Assembly (NCBI GenBank): GCA_946480125.1 | Contig: CAMLIY010000051.1 | Coordinates: 1-15,248, forward strand | Source: an uncultured Asticcacaulis sp. | Lineage (GTDB): Bacteria > Pseudomonadota > Alphaproteobacteria > Caulobacterales > Caulobacteraceae | DNA: 15,248 bases | Direction: 5' to 3' | Shown: positions 7,146 through 14,853 of the stretch, piece by piece | Layout: the number at the start of each line of letters is the position of its first letter | Position numbering within the stretch: the stretch's first letter is position 1 | The notes under the pieces: generated by a model | What the model saw: the letters and a program-made list of their open reading frames with translations, nothing else | What the model was told of the DNA's origin: nothing | The model's database searches: none | Position numbers and translations under genes: made by a program

Positions 7146-8258
7146 ATGGCTCATCCCGACCGCGAAACCGTGCTGGCCGCGCTGAACACCATCATCGATC
7201 CGATGAGCGGTCAGGGCCTGACGAATGCCGGACTGGTGCGCGCCCTGATCGTCTCGCCGGAGCGCGTCGGCTTCATGCTGGAAGTGCCGCAGGACCGGGT
7301 GACGCAATATGGCCCTGTACGACTGGCCTCGGAAAAGCTGCTGGCGAAACTGGACGGCGTGAAAAAGGCGCAGGTGGTGCTGACCGCCGAACTGGCGCCC
7401 AATCCGCAGCCGCAAAAACAACCGTCCGCCAAACTGTCTGAGCGCGCCGTCGAAGACAGCCGCCCGAAGGCGCCCGTGGCGGGTGTGCGGCCGAACCATG
7501 TAAAAAAAGTGGTTGTCGTCGGTTCAGGCAAGGGCGGGGTTGGCAAGTCGACCGTATCGCTGGGGCTGGCCATCGGCCTGTCACAACTGGGCCTCAGCGT
7601 CGGCTATCTGGATGCCGATATCTATGGCCCCTCGGCGCCGGTCATGCTGGGCCTGCGCAAACCGCCCGAATTTGGCGCCGACAAGCTGATGGTGCCGCCG
7701 GAAGCCTTTGGCTTGAAAATCAATTCAGTCGGTTTCCTGGTCGATCCCGATCAGGCGATGATCTGGCGCGGGCCGATGGCCTCGCAAGCCCTGACGCAGC
7801 TATTGACCCAAAGCCGCTGGGGCACGGCGGAAGACCCGCTCGATGTGCTGGTGGTCGATCTGCCGCCGGGCACGGGCGATGTGCAACTCACCCTGACACA
7901 GAAGACGCTGATCGATGGCGCGGTGGTGGTGTCCACGCCGCAGGAAATGGCCCTGGCCGATGCCCGCCGGGCCGTTACCCTGTTCGGCAAAACGGCGATA
8001 CCGGTGCTGGGTGTGGTCGAGAACATGGCGTATCTGACGATGCCCGACGGTTCGGAAATGGAAATTTTTGGCCGCGGTGGCGCGAAAAATATGGCCGATG
8101 CCTTGAAAGTGCCATTCCTCGGCGACGTGCCGCTTGATCCGGCGATGCGCAAGGGCTGCGACGAGGGCCGGCCGGTGACCGCGCTTGAACCGGACAGCGC
8201 TTTAGCTTCGCGGTTTAAGGTGATGGCGCAGAAAGTGTTGGACGGGCTGGCAAAATAA
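7146..8258 (+). CDS. mrp: Mrp/ApbC (NBP35-like) P-loop ATPase, iron-sulfur carrier family
   Basis: Family members bind and deliver Fe-S clusters to apo-proteins with ATP hydrolysis. Residues 1-80 form a MIP18/DUF59 domain (AALNTIIDPMSGQGLTNAGL). A Pro/Gln/Lys-rich linker spans about 84-115, then comes the ATPase: deviant Walker A GKGGVGKS (128-135), DADIYGPSAP (156-165), WRGPMASQAL and DLPPGTGD (238-245). The C-terminal CxxC that usually bridges a cluster between subunits is missing: after VVENMAYL the sequence runs TMPDGSEMEIFG, and Cys338 is the only cysteine in the protein. From memory other alphaproteobacterial Mrps also lack it, so this is probably lineage-typical. The start at 7146 has a weak Shine-Dalgarno. 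The 71-bp gap to the next gene has no terminator, so co-transcription is possible. Confidence 0.93.
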   Translation: MAHPDRETVLAALNTIIDPMSGQGLTNAGLVRALIVSPERVGFMLEVPQDRVTQYGPVRLASEKLLAKLDGVKKAQVVLTAELAPNPQPQKQPSAKLSERAVEDSRPKAPVAGVRPNHVKKVVVVGSGKGGVGKSTVSLGLAIGLSQLGLSVGYLDADIYGPSAPVMLGLRKPPEFGADKLMVPPEAFGLKINSVGFLVDPDQAMIWRGPMASQALTQLLTQSRWGTAEDPLDVLVVDLPPGTGDVQLTLTQKTLIDGAVVVSTPQEMALADARRAVTLFGKTAIPVLGVVENMAYLTMPDGSEMEIFGRGGAKNMADALKVPFLGDVPLDPAMRKGCDEGRPVTALEPDSALASRFKVMAQKVLDGLAK

Positions 8259-8329
8259 ACGCACTTCATCTTGCACCGCAATATACCGTAACCATATCAG
8301 CGACAGATGCAATTCACTGGAGTCGCTGC

Positions 8330-9424
8330 ATGTCCCTCGATACCCTGTTCTCGCCCTTTACCCTTAAAAACCTGACCCTGCAAAACCGCGTGGTCATGGC
8401 GCCGATGACACGGAACTTTTCGCCCGGTGGCATCCCCAATCAGGCGGTGGCCGACTATTACGAGCGGCGGGCTGAGGGCAATGTCGGGCTGATCCTGACG
8501 GAAGGCACGGTGATCGAGCGTCCGGCCTCGAAGAACGAAGCCAATATCCCCAATATTTACGGCGAAGCGATGGATGGCTGGGCCAAGGTGGTCGAGGCCG
8601 TTCATGCCAAGGGCGGCAAGATCGCCCCGCAGATCTGGCACACCGGCGCGGTCTTTGGCAGCAATCCGGACTATCGCCCGACACCAATGGATTCGCCGTC
8701 CGGCCTGGCCGTCAATGGCGACAAGATTGGTGCGCCAATGAGCGAGGCCGATATCGCCGATACCATCGCCGCCTTCGGACGGTCGGCGGGTGACGCGAAG
8801 CGCGTTGGCTTTGACGCCATCGAACTGCACGGCGCGCACGGTTACCTCATCGACGAATTTTTCTGGGACGGCACCAATAAGCGCAGCGATAAATGGGGCG
8901 GCGCCACGTTGGCTGAACGCACACGCTTCGCCGTCGAAGTCGTCAAGGCGGCGCGGGCCGCGGTCGGTCCTGATTTCCCGATCATCATCCGCCTGTCGCA
9001 GTTCAAGTCGCCGGTCTATGACGCCAAGGTCGCCAAAACGCCGGAAGATATGGAGCAATGGCTGACGCCGCTGCTGGATGCCGGGGTCGATATTCTGCAC
9101 TGTTCGCAGCGCCGTTTCTGGGAGCCGGAATTTGACGGCTCTGACCTCAATTTCGCCGGCTGGGCCAAAAAGATCACCGGCGCGCCGACGATCACTGTCG
9201 GTTCTGTCGGGCTTTCAGGCGATTTTATCGCCGGCTTTGGCGGTGAGGCATCGCATCCGGCCTCGATCGATGGTCTGCTCAAGCGCCTCGATGCCGGAGA
9301 ATTTGACCTGGTGGCGGTCGGCCGCGCCATACTGGCCGATCCGCAATGGGTGGAAAAAATCCGTGCCGGCCGTGGCGAGGATACAAAAGGCTTTGATCGC
9401 GCCCTGCTGGGTTCGCTGGTCTAG
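8330..9424 (+). CDS. Old Yellow Enzyme-family NADH:flavin oxidoreductase
   Basis: An FMN-dependent ene-reductase, 364 residues, that uses NAD(P)H to reduce activated C=C bonds, nitro compounds or related electrophiles in the cytoplasm. It is a TIM barrel with the expected motifs: NRVVMAPMTRNF (19-30), QIWHTG (101-106), HGAHGYLIDEFFWDGTN (167-183; His167 and His170 for ligand binding, Tyr172 as proton donor), KWGG, and the phosphate-binding VAVGRAILADP near the C-terminus. The start is set by GGAG at 8319-8322, seven bases before the ATG. The physiological substrate cannot be predicted. It follows mrp on the same strand and ends tail to tail with folA, the two stop codons sharing bases at CTAG. 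Confidence 0.93.
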   Translation: MSLDTLFSPFTLKNLTLQNRVVMAPMTRNFSPGGIPNQAVADYYERRAEGNVGLILTEGTVIERPASKNEANIPNIYGEAMDGWAKVVEAVHAKGGKIAPQIWHTGAVFGSNPDYRPTPMDSPSGLAVNGDKIGAPMSEADIADTIAAFGRSAGDAKRVGFDAIELHGAHGYLIDEFFWDGTNKRSDKWGGATLAERTRFAVEVVKAARAAVGPDFPIIIRLSQFKSPVYDAKVAKTPEDMEQWLTPLLDAGVDILHCSQRRFWEPEFDGSDLNFAGWAKKITGAPTITVGSVGLSGDFIAGFGGEASHPASIDGLLKRLDAGEFDLVAVGRAILADPQWVEKIRAGRGEDTKGFDRALLGSLV

Positions 9425-9945
9425 GCCTTGATGCGGTCGTAAATCTTCAGGGTGAAGTCGTGGTCGTCGTTTTCCGTTTTGGCGAACGACTCCTGCGACG
9501 TCACCCGCCAGACCGCCGGATCGATGGCGGGGAAGTGTGCGTCGCCTTCGACATCGGCATGGACATGGCTGACATAAAGCCGGTCGGCCTTTGGCAGGGT
9601 TTGTTCATAGACATTGGCCCCGCCGATAACGCAGATTTCATCCGCGCCATCATCGGCGGCCTGTTCGCGGGCGATATCGAGCGCCTCGAACAGCGAATGG
9701 CAAATAATGGCGCCTTCGGCCTCCATGCGGATATCGCGGGTCAGAACGATATTCAGCCGGCCCGGCAGGGGCTTCTTCGGCAGCGAATCCCAGGTGGTCG
9801 AGCCCATGAGGATCGGCTTGAACTGGGTGATTTCCTTAAAGCGCCTGAGATCAGACCGCAGATGCCACGGCAGGCCGCCATCACGTCCGATCACGCCGTT
9901 GTCGCTCATGGCAACGACGAGTGCCAGTTTGACCTTGTTGATCAT
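9421..9945 (-). CDS. folA: Dihydrofolate reductase
   Basis: Reduces 7,8-dihydrofolate to tetrahydrofolate with NADPH, regenerating the folate that ThyA oxidises. The 174 residues are of normal length. Motifs: [20 protein letters not shown] (8-27), [13 protein letters not shown] with the active-site Asp, [12 protein letters not shown], and the [15 protein letters not shown] nucleotide-binding block. The usual MGRKTW/MGRHTW is MGSTTW here; in E. coli the Arg of that motif contacts the NADPH 2'-phosphate, so cofactor contacts may differ. Its ATG overlaps the thyA stop in ATGA (9942-9945), so translation is probably coupled. The stop shares CTAG with the convergent oxidoreductase gene. Confidence 0.95.
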   Translation of the reverse strand: MINKVKLALVVAMSDNGVIGRDGGLPWHLRSDLRRFKEITQFKPILMGSTTWDSLPKKPLPGRLNIVLTRDIRMEAEGAIICHSLFEALDIAREQAADDGADEICVIGGANVYEQTLPKADRLYVSHVHADVEGDAHFPAIDPAVWRVTSQESFAKTENDDHDFTLKIYDRIKA

Positions 9946-10748
9946 ACCGCGACCTTGGCCTTGAGCGCGCCGTGCGACTGGTAGTTTTCAATGGCGAAAT
10001 CAGCATAGTCAAAGCCGAACAGGTCGGTTTTTGGCGACATCACCAGCTTGGGGAAATCAAACGGTGTGCGTTCGAGCTGGGTCTTCGCCTGTTCCATATG
10101 GTTGGTATAGAGGTGGACGTCACCGAAACTATGGACGAAATCGCCGGCTTCCAGCCCGACCGCCTGCGCCACCATATGGGTCAGCAGGGCATAGGAGGCG
10201 ACATTGAACGGCACGCCTAAGAAGATATCCGCTGAGCGCTGATAAAGCTGGCAGGACAGTTTGCCATCAGCGACAAAGAACTGGAACAGGCAGTGGCAGG
10301 GCGGCAGAGCCATGTCATCGACCTCGGCCGGGTTCCACGCCGAAATGACATGGCGGCGCGAATAGGGATTGGTCTTCAGGTTCTCGACGAGATTCTTCAT
10401 CTGATCGATGACGCGGCCATCCGGTGCGGCCCATGAGCGCCACTGCTTGCCATAGACGGGTCCCAGGTCGCCATTCTCGTCGGCCCATTCATCCCAGATG
10501 GTGACGCCGTGATCGTGCAGATATTTGACATTGGTGTCGCCACGCAGGAACCACAAAAGCTCGACCGCGATCGACTTGAAATGCACCTTCTTGGTGGTCA
10601 GAAGCGGAAAGCCCTTCGACAGATCAAAGCGAATCTGCCGGCCGAAAAGCCCCAATGTGCCGGTGCCGGTGCGGTCAGACCGTGCCACGCCATTGTCCAT
10701 GATGTCGCGGACAAGGTTCAGATACTGATATTCGGGGTGATCAAACAT
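9942..10748 (-). CDS. thyA: Thymidylate synthase
   Basis: Converts dUMP plus methylene-tetrahydrofolate to dTMP and dihydrofolate. The 268 residues match the bacterial ThyA length. Motifs include [12 protein letters not shown] near the N-terminus, [33 protein letters not shown] (phosphate-binding arginines), [13 protein letters not shown] with the nucleophile Cys151, [20 protein letters not shown] and HLYTNHMEQ. It is first in a two-gene thyA-folA operon that pairs dihydrofolate producer and recycler. The ATG at 10748 has no Shine-Dalgarno; a possible promoter ends about 9 bases upstream, so the message may be leaderless. It diverges from the reductoisomerase gene with 57 bp between starts. 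Confidence 0.97.
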   Translation of the reverse strand: MFDHPEYQYLNLVRDIMDNGVARSDRTGTGTLGLFGRQIRFDLSKGFPLLTTKKVHFKSIAVELLWFLRGDTNVKYLHDHGVTIWDEWADENGDLGPVYGKQWRSWAAPDGRVIDQMKNLVENLKTNPYSRRHVISAWNPAEVDDMALPPCHCLFQFFVADGKLSCQLYQRSADIFLGVPFNVASYALLTHMVAQAVGLEAGDFVHSFGDVHLYTNHMEQAKTQLERTPFDFPKLVMSPKTDLFGFDYADFAIENYQSHGALKAKVAV

Positions 10749-10757
10749 GCGCGGTAC

Positions 10758-10785
10758 TTTATAGAAGGGACGATTCTGAAGTCAG
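10758..10785 (-). promoter_or_regulatory. Candidate thyA promoter giving a near-leaderless mRNA
   Basis: On the minus strand, CTGACT (10785-10780) and TATAAA (10763-10758) are 16 bp apart. The expected start falls 2-3 bases before the thyA ATG at 10748, which fits the absence of a Shine-Dalgarno. The -35 matches only four of six consensus bases. Confidence 0.3.
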
Positions 10786-10805
10786 TATAGCTGAGGTGCG
10801 CCGCC

Positions 10806-11807
10806 ATGTCCTTACCCGTTTATCACGATCGTGACTGCGATATCTCCGTCATTCAGGCGTCGAAGGTGCTGGTGATCGGCTACGGATCGCAGGGCCGCAC
10901 CCAGGCGCTCAATGCGCGCGATTCCGGCGTGACGCAGATCAAGGTGGCATTGAAACCGGACTCCAAGACGCGCGCCAGGGCCGAGGCCGATGGTTTCGAG
11001 GTGGTGACCGTGGCTTGTGGCGTGAAATGGGCCGATGTGCTGGTCATACTGACCTCGGACGAGGCACACCAAAAGCTATTCAACGATGAGATAAACCCTT
11101 ATTTGCGTCCAGGGCTTGCCTTGGTATTCGCCCACGGCCTGTCGTGCAATTTCGGACTGGTGACGCCGCCGGCCGATGTCGATGTGCTGCTGGTCTCGCC
11201 CAAGGGCATTGGCCCGCGCATCCGCGATATCTATGTGGCGGGCGAGGGGGTGTTCTGCCTGTTCGCCGTCCAGCAGGATGCCACCGGCCACGCGAAGGCG
11301 CTGGGCCTGTCGTTTGCAGCTAGCCTAGGCTGCGGCCGCAAGGGCATACTGGAAACCACCATGAAGGACGAGTGCGAAAGTGATCTCTTCGGTGAGCAGG
11401 TGGTGCTGTGCGGCGGCACGCGCAATCTGGTGACGGATGGGTTTCAGACTTTGGTCGATGCCGGCTATCCGCCGGAAGTAGCGTGGTTTGAGACCTGCTA
11501 TGAACTCAAGCTGGTGGTTGATCTGTTGTGGGAACTCGGCATGTCCGGTGGCTTCGAGAAGATCAGCAATACCGCCGAATATGGCGCCTACCTGACCGGC
11601 CCGCGCATCATCAACGCCGCCAGCCAACAGGCCATGCAGGATGTGCTGAAAGACGTGCAGTCGGGCGATTTCGTGCGGCAGCTGATGGCGGATTACAATG
11701 CCGGCAGCCCGGACCTGCTCGGTCGCCGCACCGCCCTGAAGGATAACCGGCTCGACCAGACCAAGCGCTATCTCGACGGCGTGGCAAAGGCGGCGAACGA
11801 TTTCTAA
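10806..11807 (+). CDS. ilvC: Ketol-acid reductoisomerase (class I), divergent
   Basis: Family role: isomerisation and NADPH-dependent reduction of acetolactate or acetohydroxybutyrate in valine/isoleucine synthesis. The 333 residues are near the class I length. The Rossmann motif VIGYGSQGRTQALN (24-37) is present. The metal and catalytic residues I expect are kept: His110 (FAHGL), Lys133 (SPKG), Asp193 and Glu197 (ESDLFGEQ), Glu229 and Glu233 (FETCYE), and SNTAEYG (254-260). Flanking positions differ from the common form: PKGIGP for PKGPGH, FETCYE for FECLHE, and an unusual tail after about residue 285. GAGG at 10793-10796 sets the start. No ilvB or ilvN lies beside it; the neighbours are thyA (divergent) and a small exported protein. 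It could be the main IlvC or a second paralog with a shifted substrate. Confidence 0.88.
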   Translation: MSLPVYHDRDCDISVIQASKVLVIGYGSQGRTQALNARDSGVTQIKVALKPDSKTRARAEADGFEVVTVACGVKWADVLVILTSDEAHQKLFNDEINPYLRPGLALVFAHGLSCNFGLVTPPADVDVLLVSPKGIGPRIRDIYVAGEGVFCLFAVQQDATGHAKALGLSFAASLGCGRKGILETTMKDECESDLFGEQVVLCGGTRNLVTDGFQTLVDAGYPPEVAWFETCYELKLVVDLLWELGMSGGFEKISNTAEYGAYLTGPRIINAASQQAMQDVLKDVQSGDFVRQLMADYNAGSPDLLGRRTALKDNRLDQTKRYLDGVAKAANDF

Positions 11808-11850
11808 ACCCTGACAGGTTATTCTCACTCCTTAAATGGGGACGAGACGA

Positions 11851-12069
11851 ATGAAAACGCTTCTCAAGCGTTGGCTGGCCGCCTGCCTGATCCTGACGGC
11901 TTTGGTGACGCCCGTCTTTGCCAATGACGATAATCCGCCAGTCAAGAAATCTGATAGCGGTATTTGTCATGCGCGCGGCACCACCTATTACAGCCGGACA
12001 ACGCATTTTACGCCCTATGAAACCCTTGAGGCCTGCCTGAAAAGCGGGGGACGTTTGCCGAAACGATAG
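11851..12069 (+). CDS. Small exported protein with two cysteines, function unknown
   Basis: A 72-residue protein I do not recognise. A basic start (KTLLKRW) and hydrophobic stretch end in a likely signal peptidase I site, VFA|ND after residue 24. The mature ~48 residues begin acidic/polar and then form a compact segment, SGICHARGTTYYSRTTHF (about 36-53) and ETLEACLKSGGRLPKR. Cys39 and Cys62 could form a disulfide in the periplasm. The preferred start is the ATG at 11851, with GGGGA eight bases upstream; an in-frame ATG at 11836 would add five residues but has no Shine-Dalgarno. It lies 43 bp after the reductoisomerase and 19 bp before the acyltransferase, so the three may be co-transcribed. 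The C-terminal layout (His, paired Tyr, then Gly-Gly-Arg) loosely recalls small zinc-ribbon-like modules, but too weakly to name. Confidence 0.75.
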   Translation: MKTLLKRWLAACLILTALVTPVFANDDNPPVKKSDSGICHARGTTYYSRTTHFTPYETLEACLKSGGRLPKR

Positions 12070-12088
12070 GCCGTGCTAAGCGTGTCGA

Positions 12089-13975
12089 ATGATGGATAGG
12101 CACACGCAAAAACGCACGGATATTCAGGGGCTTCGCGGTATCGCCGTGCTGGCCGTGGTGCTGTTCCATGTCAGCCATGCGGCTCTGCCGGGCGGATTCG
12201 CCGGCGTCGATATCTTCTTTGTCATTTCCGGTTACCTGATCACGCAGATTTTGTTGCGCGACATGGAGGCCGAGGTTTTTAGGCTGCGTGATTTCTACCA
12301 GAGGCGTGTGCGGAGGCTGTTTCCGGCCTTGTTCACGATGCTGGCCTTTACACTGATCGCCGGATTGCTGATTCTGCCACCGAAACTGCTGAGTGAACTC
12401 GTCTACAGCCAGTTTTTCACCACGCTTTTTCTATCCAATTTCGCCTTTGCGCGACTGGCGGATTATTTCGATGCCACGGCCAATCTTAAACCCTTGCTTC
12501 ACACATGGTCGCTCGGTGTGGAAGAGCAGTTTTATCTCGTTTTCCCGCTGTGTCTGCTGGTATTGCGGAGATTCGACCGGCGTTTTTTGTGGCCGGTTCT
12601 GGCCGGACTGGCGCTTTTATCCCTGTTAGCGGCCCAGATCACCACCCGCCCGGAAGCCGCCTTTTACCTGCCGGCCACCCGCGCCTTTGAATTGCTGATC
12701 GGAGCTTTGACGGTCGGGATGCAAGGTTACCTTACTCTGAGCGGCAAGGCGAAGCGGTTGGCGTCCCTGCTGGGTGTCGGCCTGCTGATCGCCAGCCTCA
12801 TTTTTCTCAATGATGGCGTGCCGTTTCCGGGGCTGTGGGCCTTGCCGCCGTGCTTGGGGGCAGCGATCCTGCTGCTGACGGCGGATGGCTGGGGCAATAA
12901 ATTGATCAGCGCGCCTCCGTTGGTCTGGACAGGAAATATTTCCTATTCGCTTTATCTCTGGCACTGGCCGCTGTTGGTTTTCGCACGGCTTATTTTCGGT
13001 GACTCGATCTGGATATCGCTGTCGGTCGTGATCGCCGCCTTCGGTCTGGCTATGGTTTCACGCCGTTATATCGAACGGCCCTTTTTGGAAAAACGTCCGC
13101 GCCGGGTGTGGTTGATGGCCGCGGGCGCCATGGCGATCTCCATCCTCTGTGCTCTGCTTGTGTTCGGTGCCAAAGGGTTGCCGCAGCGTTTCAATGCCGC
13201 CGAACAGGCCGCTTTCGCCGCCACCGATGATTTCAGCCCGGATCGCAAGCGCTGCCATATCGCCCAGAATACCCGCCGCGATTACCGTGATACTTGTGTA
13301 CTCGGCCATGCGCCTTCCGTGGCCGTCTGGGGCGATAGCGAAGGTGTGGAACTGGCGAGGGCTCTGGCCGATCAGGGCCTGGCCTTGCGCCAGATCACCG
13401 CCTCGGCCTGTCCGCCGAGTATCGGCTTCACCATCGCCTATAACCGCGCCTGCCGCGATCATAATGCCGATATGCTGGGGCATCTGAAATCGGACCCGGG
13501 GATCAAGACCGTGGTGCTGACAGTCAATTACCGCCGCTATGACTCGGAAAACAGCGCCGCCATGATGAAAGGGCTGGAACGCGCTGCGCTGGGCTTGCAG
13601 GCATCGGGAAAGCAGGTTGTGCTGCTCTATCCGGTGCCGGTCTATGACTTCGATCCACCGTCACAGGTGGGGCTGGCCATGCGGTTGGGGCGCGATCCGT
13701 TGCGTGTCGGCATGTCGCGGGCGCAATTTGATCGTGACAACGGCCAGACGATGGCCGTGCTAGACGCTTTTACCCAGGCGCACGGACTGATTGTGCTCAA
13801 GCCGTCAGACGTCCTGTGTGATGCGGAACGCTGCCGGGTCTATGATCCGGCGCTTAAGCAGCGAAGCGGTAGCGCAACGCAAAATACCGGCGTGCTCTAT
13901 TTCAATGGCCAGCATCTCAGCATGGCTGGCGCCAAAAGACTTACCAGTTCAGCCCCGCTTCTCCGCGCAGAATAG
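12089..13975 (+). CDS. Acyltransferase-3 (OafA/YrhL type) with C-terminal SGNH domain
   Basis: An integral inner-membrane protein expected to take acyl (usually acetyl) groups from the cytoplasm and O-acylate an envelope glycan such as O-antigen, peptidoglycan or exopolysaccharide. Residues 1-360 form the multi-pass AT3 domain: GLRGIAVLAVVLFH (Arg16, His27), LPGGFAGVDIFFVISGYLIT, YQRRVRRLFPA, LLHTWSLGVEEQFYL and NISYSLYLWHWP. About 365-628 form a periplasmic SGNH domain with WGDSEG (Ser417), a TVNY segment and GQHLSMAGA (His609). The usual Asp of the D-x-x-H pair is Asn606. The 628 residues fit AT3-SGNH fusions. ATG codons at 12089 and 12092 are both possible; the Shine-Dalgarno is weak. The last 35 bases overlap the convergent methyltransferase gene. 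The acceptor cannot be identified, since no glycan synthesis genes are nearby. Confidence 0.92.
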   Translation: MMDRHTQKRTDIQGLRGIAVLAVVLFHVSHAALPGGFAGVDIFFVISGYLITQILLRDMEAEVFRLRDFYQRRVRRLFPALFTMLAFTLIAGLLILPPKLLSELVYSQFFTTLFLSNFAFARLADYFDATANLKPLLHTWSLGVEEQFYLVFPLCLLVLRRFDRRFLWPVLAGLALLSLLAAQITTRPEAAFYLPATRAFELLIGALTVGMQGYLTLSGKAKRLASLLGVGLLIASLIFLNDGVPFPGLWALPPCLGAAILLLTADGWGNKLISAPPLVWTGNISYSLYLWHWPLLVFARLIFGDSIWISLSVVIAAFGLAMVSRRYIERPFLEKRPRRVWLMAAGAMAISILCALLVFGAKGLPQRFNAAEQAAFAATDDFSPDRKRCHIAQNTRRDYRDTCVLGHAPSVAVWGDSEGVELARALADQGLALRQITASACPPSIGFTIAYNRACRDHNADMLGHLKSDPGIKTVVLTVNYRRYDSENSAAMMKGLERAALGLQASGKQVVLLYPVPVYDFDPPSQVGLAMRLGRDPLRVGMSRAQFDRDNGQTMAVLDAFTQAHGLIVLKPSDVLCDAERCRVYDPALKQRSGSATQNTGVLYFNGQHLSMAGAKRLTSSAPLLRAE

Positions 13976-14714
13976 CTTCCACCTCCGGCGTGTGCTTGCG
14001 CGCGCCATTGTCATGCAGGACCAGCGGCGGCAGCAGGCGCAGCGGCGCCTTGCCGAGCCTTTGCGCGCGCACCAGGACGCGTTTGGCGTCCTTGTCGGCG
14101 AAGGGCAGGATCGGCCGCACCACGAACGAGCCGCACTTCTTCGACAGGCCGCTTAGTATATCCGTCAATCGATCGGCGCGATGGATAAAGACGATATGGC
14201 CTTGATCGACCACGGCGGCCTGCGCGAAATCCAGCCAGGTTGCCAGTCCGTCATCGGCGATCCAGGCCGGGCGCTTGGCTTCGTGCGGCGCGCGCAGGGT
14301 GTCGGGATCATCGAAATAGGGCGGGTTGGAAAAGACCAGATCGCAGCGCGCCAGTTCGAAGCTCTTGAAACCGGCGCCGATATCGCCTTCGATGATTGTC
14401 ATGCCGGTAAGCGCGTTAAGCCGGACATTTTCGCGGGCCAGGGGGGCATAGTCAGCTTCGCGTTCGATACCCGTCAAGGTCAGGGCCGGACAACGCATTT
14501 TCAGTGACAAAAGCGCGCCGCCCACGCCGCAGCCGAGTTCCAAAGCTGTTTTGACCTTCGGCAGGCCGGCGCAGGCCGCGGCCAGCAAGGCGCCATCCAT
14601 GCCGATGCGGTAGCCTGTCTGCGGCTGCATCACTTTGACGCGCCCACCCAGCAAATGGCTCTCGGTTGTCTTTATGCCGGCTTGCGGGCTTATATGTGCT
14701 AAGTCTAAAGCCAT
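13941..14714 (-). CDS. TrmN6-like tRNA1(Val) (adenine-N6)-methyltransferase / N6-adenine methylase
   Basis: An SAM-dependent class I methyltransferase related to E. coli YfiC/TrmN6, which makes m6A37 in tRNA1(Val). N-terminal GGRVKVMQPQTGYRIGMDGALL is typical of this group. The SAM motif ALELGCGVGG follows, then GIEREADYAPLARENV and the N6-amino methylase signature NPPY (Asn130 with this start). I chose the ATG at 14714 (MALDLAHIS), giving 257 residues, close to TrmN6 length. An in-frame GTG at 14765 would add 17 residues, but neither start has a good Shine-Dalgarno. The 3' end overlaps the acyltransferase gene by 35 bp on the opposite strand. The gene diverges from the polyprenyl synthase. 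The family is firm; the tRNA substrate is inferred. Confidence 0.85.
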   Translation of the reverse strand: MALDLAHISPQAGIKTTESHLLGGRVKVMQPQTGYRIGMDGALLAAACAGLPKVKTALELGCGVGGALLSLKMRCPALTLTGIEREADYAPLARENVRLNALTGMTIIEGDIGAGFKSFELARCDLVFSNPPYFDDPDTLRAPHEAKRPAWIADDGLATWLDFAQAAVVDQGHIVFIHRADRLTDILSGLSKKCGSFVVRPILPFADKDAKRVLVRAQRLGKAPLRLLPPLVLHDNGARKHTPEVEAILRGEAGLNW

Positions 14715-14853
14715 GTTTGCGTCTTTTTGCGTGCGTTTTTCAGCCACAGTGCCGTAAACTGTCACACCTAAGTGGGTAAATAGTATCGCGGGCCATTGCC
14801 TGAGCCGTCAAGGCGGTTTATGCCCTAAAGGTTAAAGTTCAGGAGTATCAGCT

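Noticed and set aside
8297..9100. Open frame opposite the Old Yellow Enzyme gene
   Set aside because: It has no motifs and low-complexity Arg/Gly-rich composition typical of antisense shadow frames.
14744..14762. Short inverted repeat ACAGT ... ACTGT upstream of the methyltransferase
   Set aside because: The arms are only 5 bp and not placed at a recognisable promoter.
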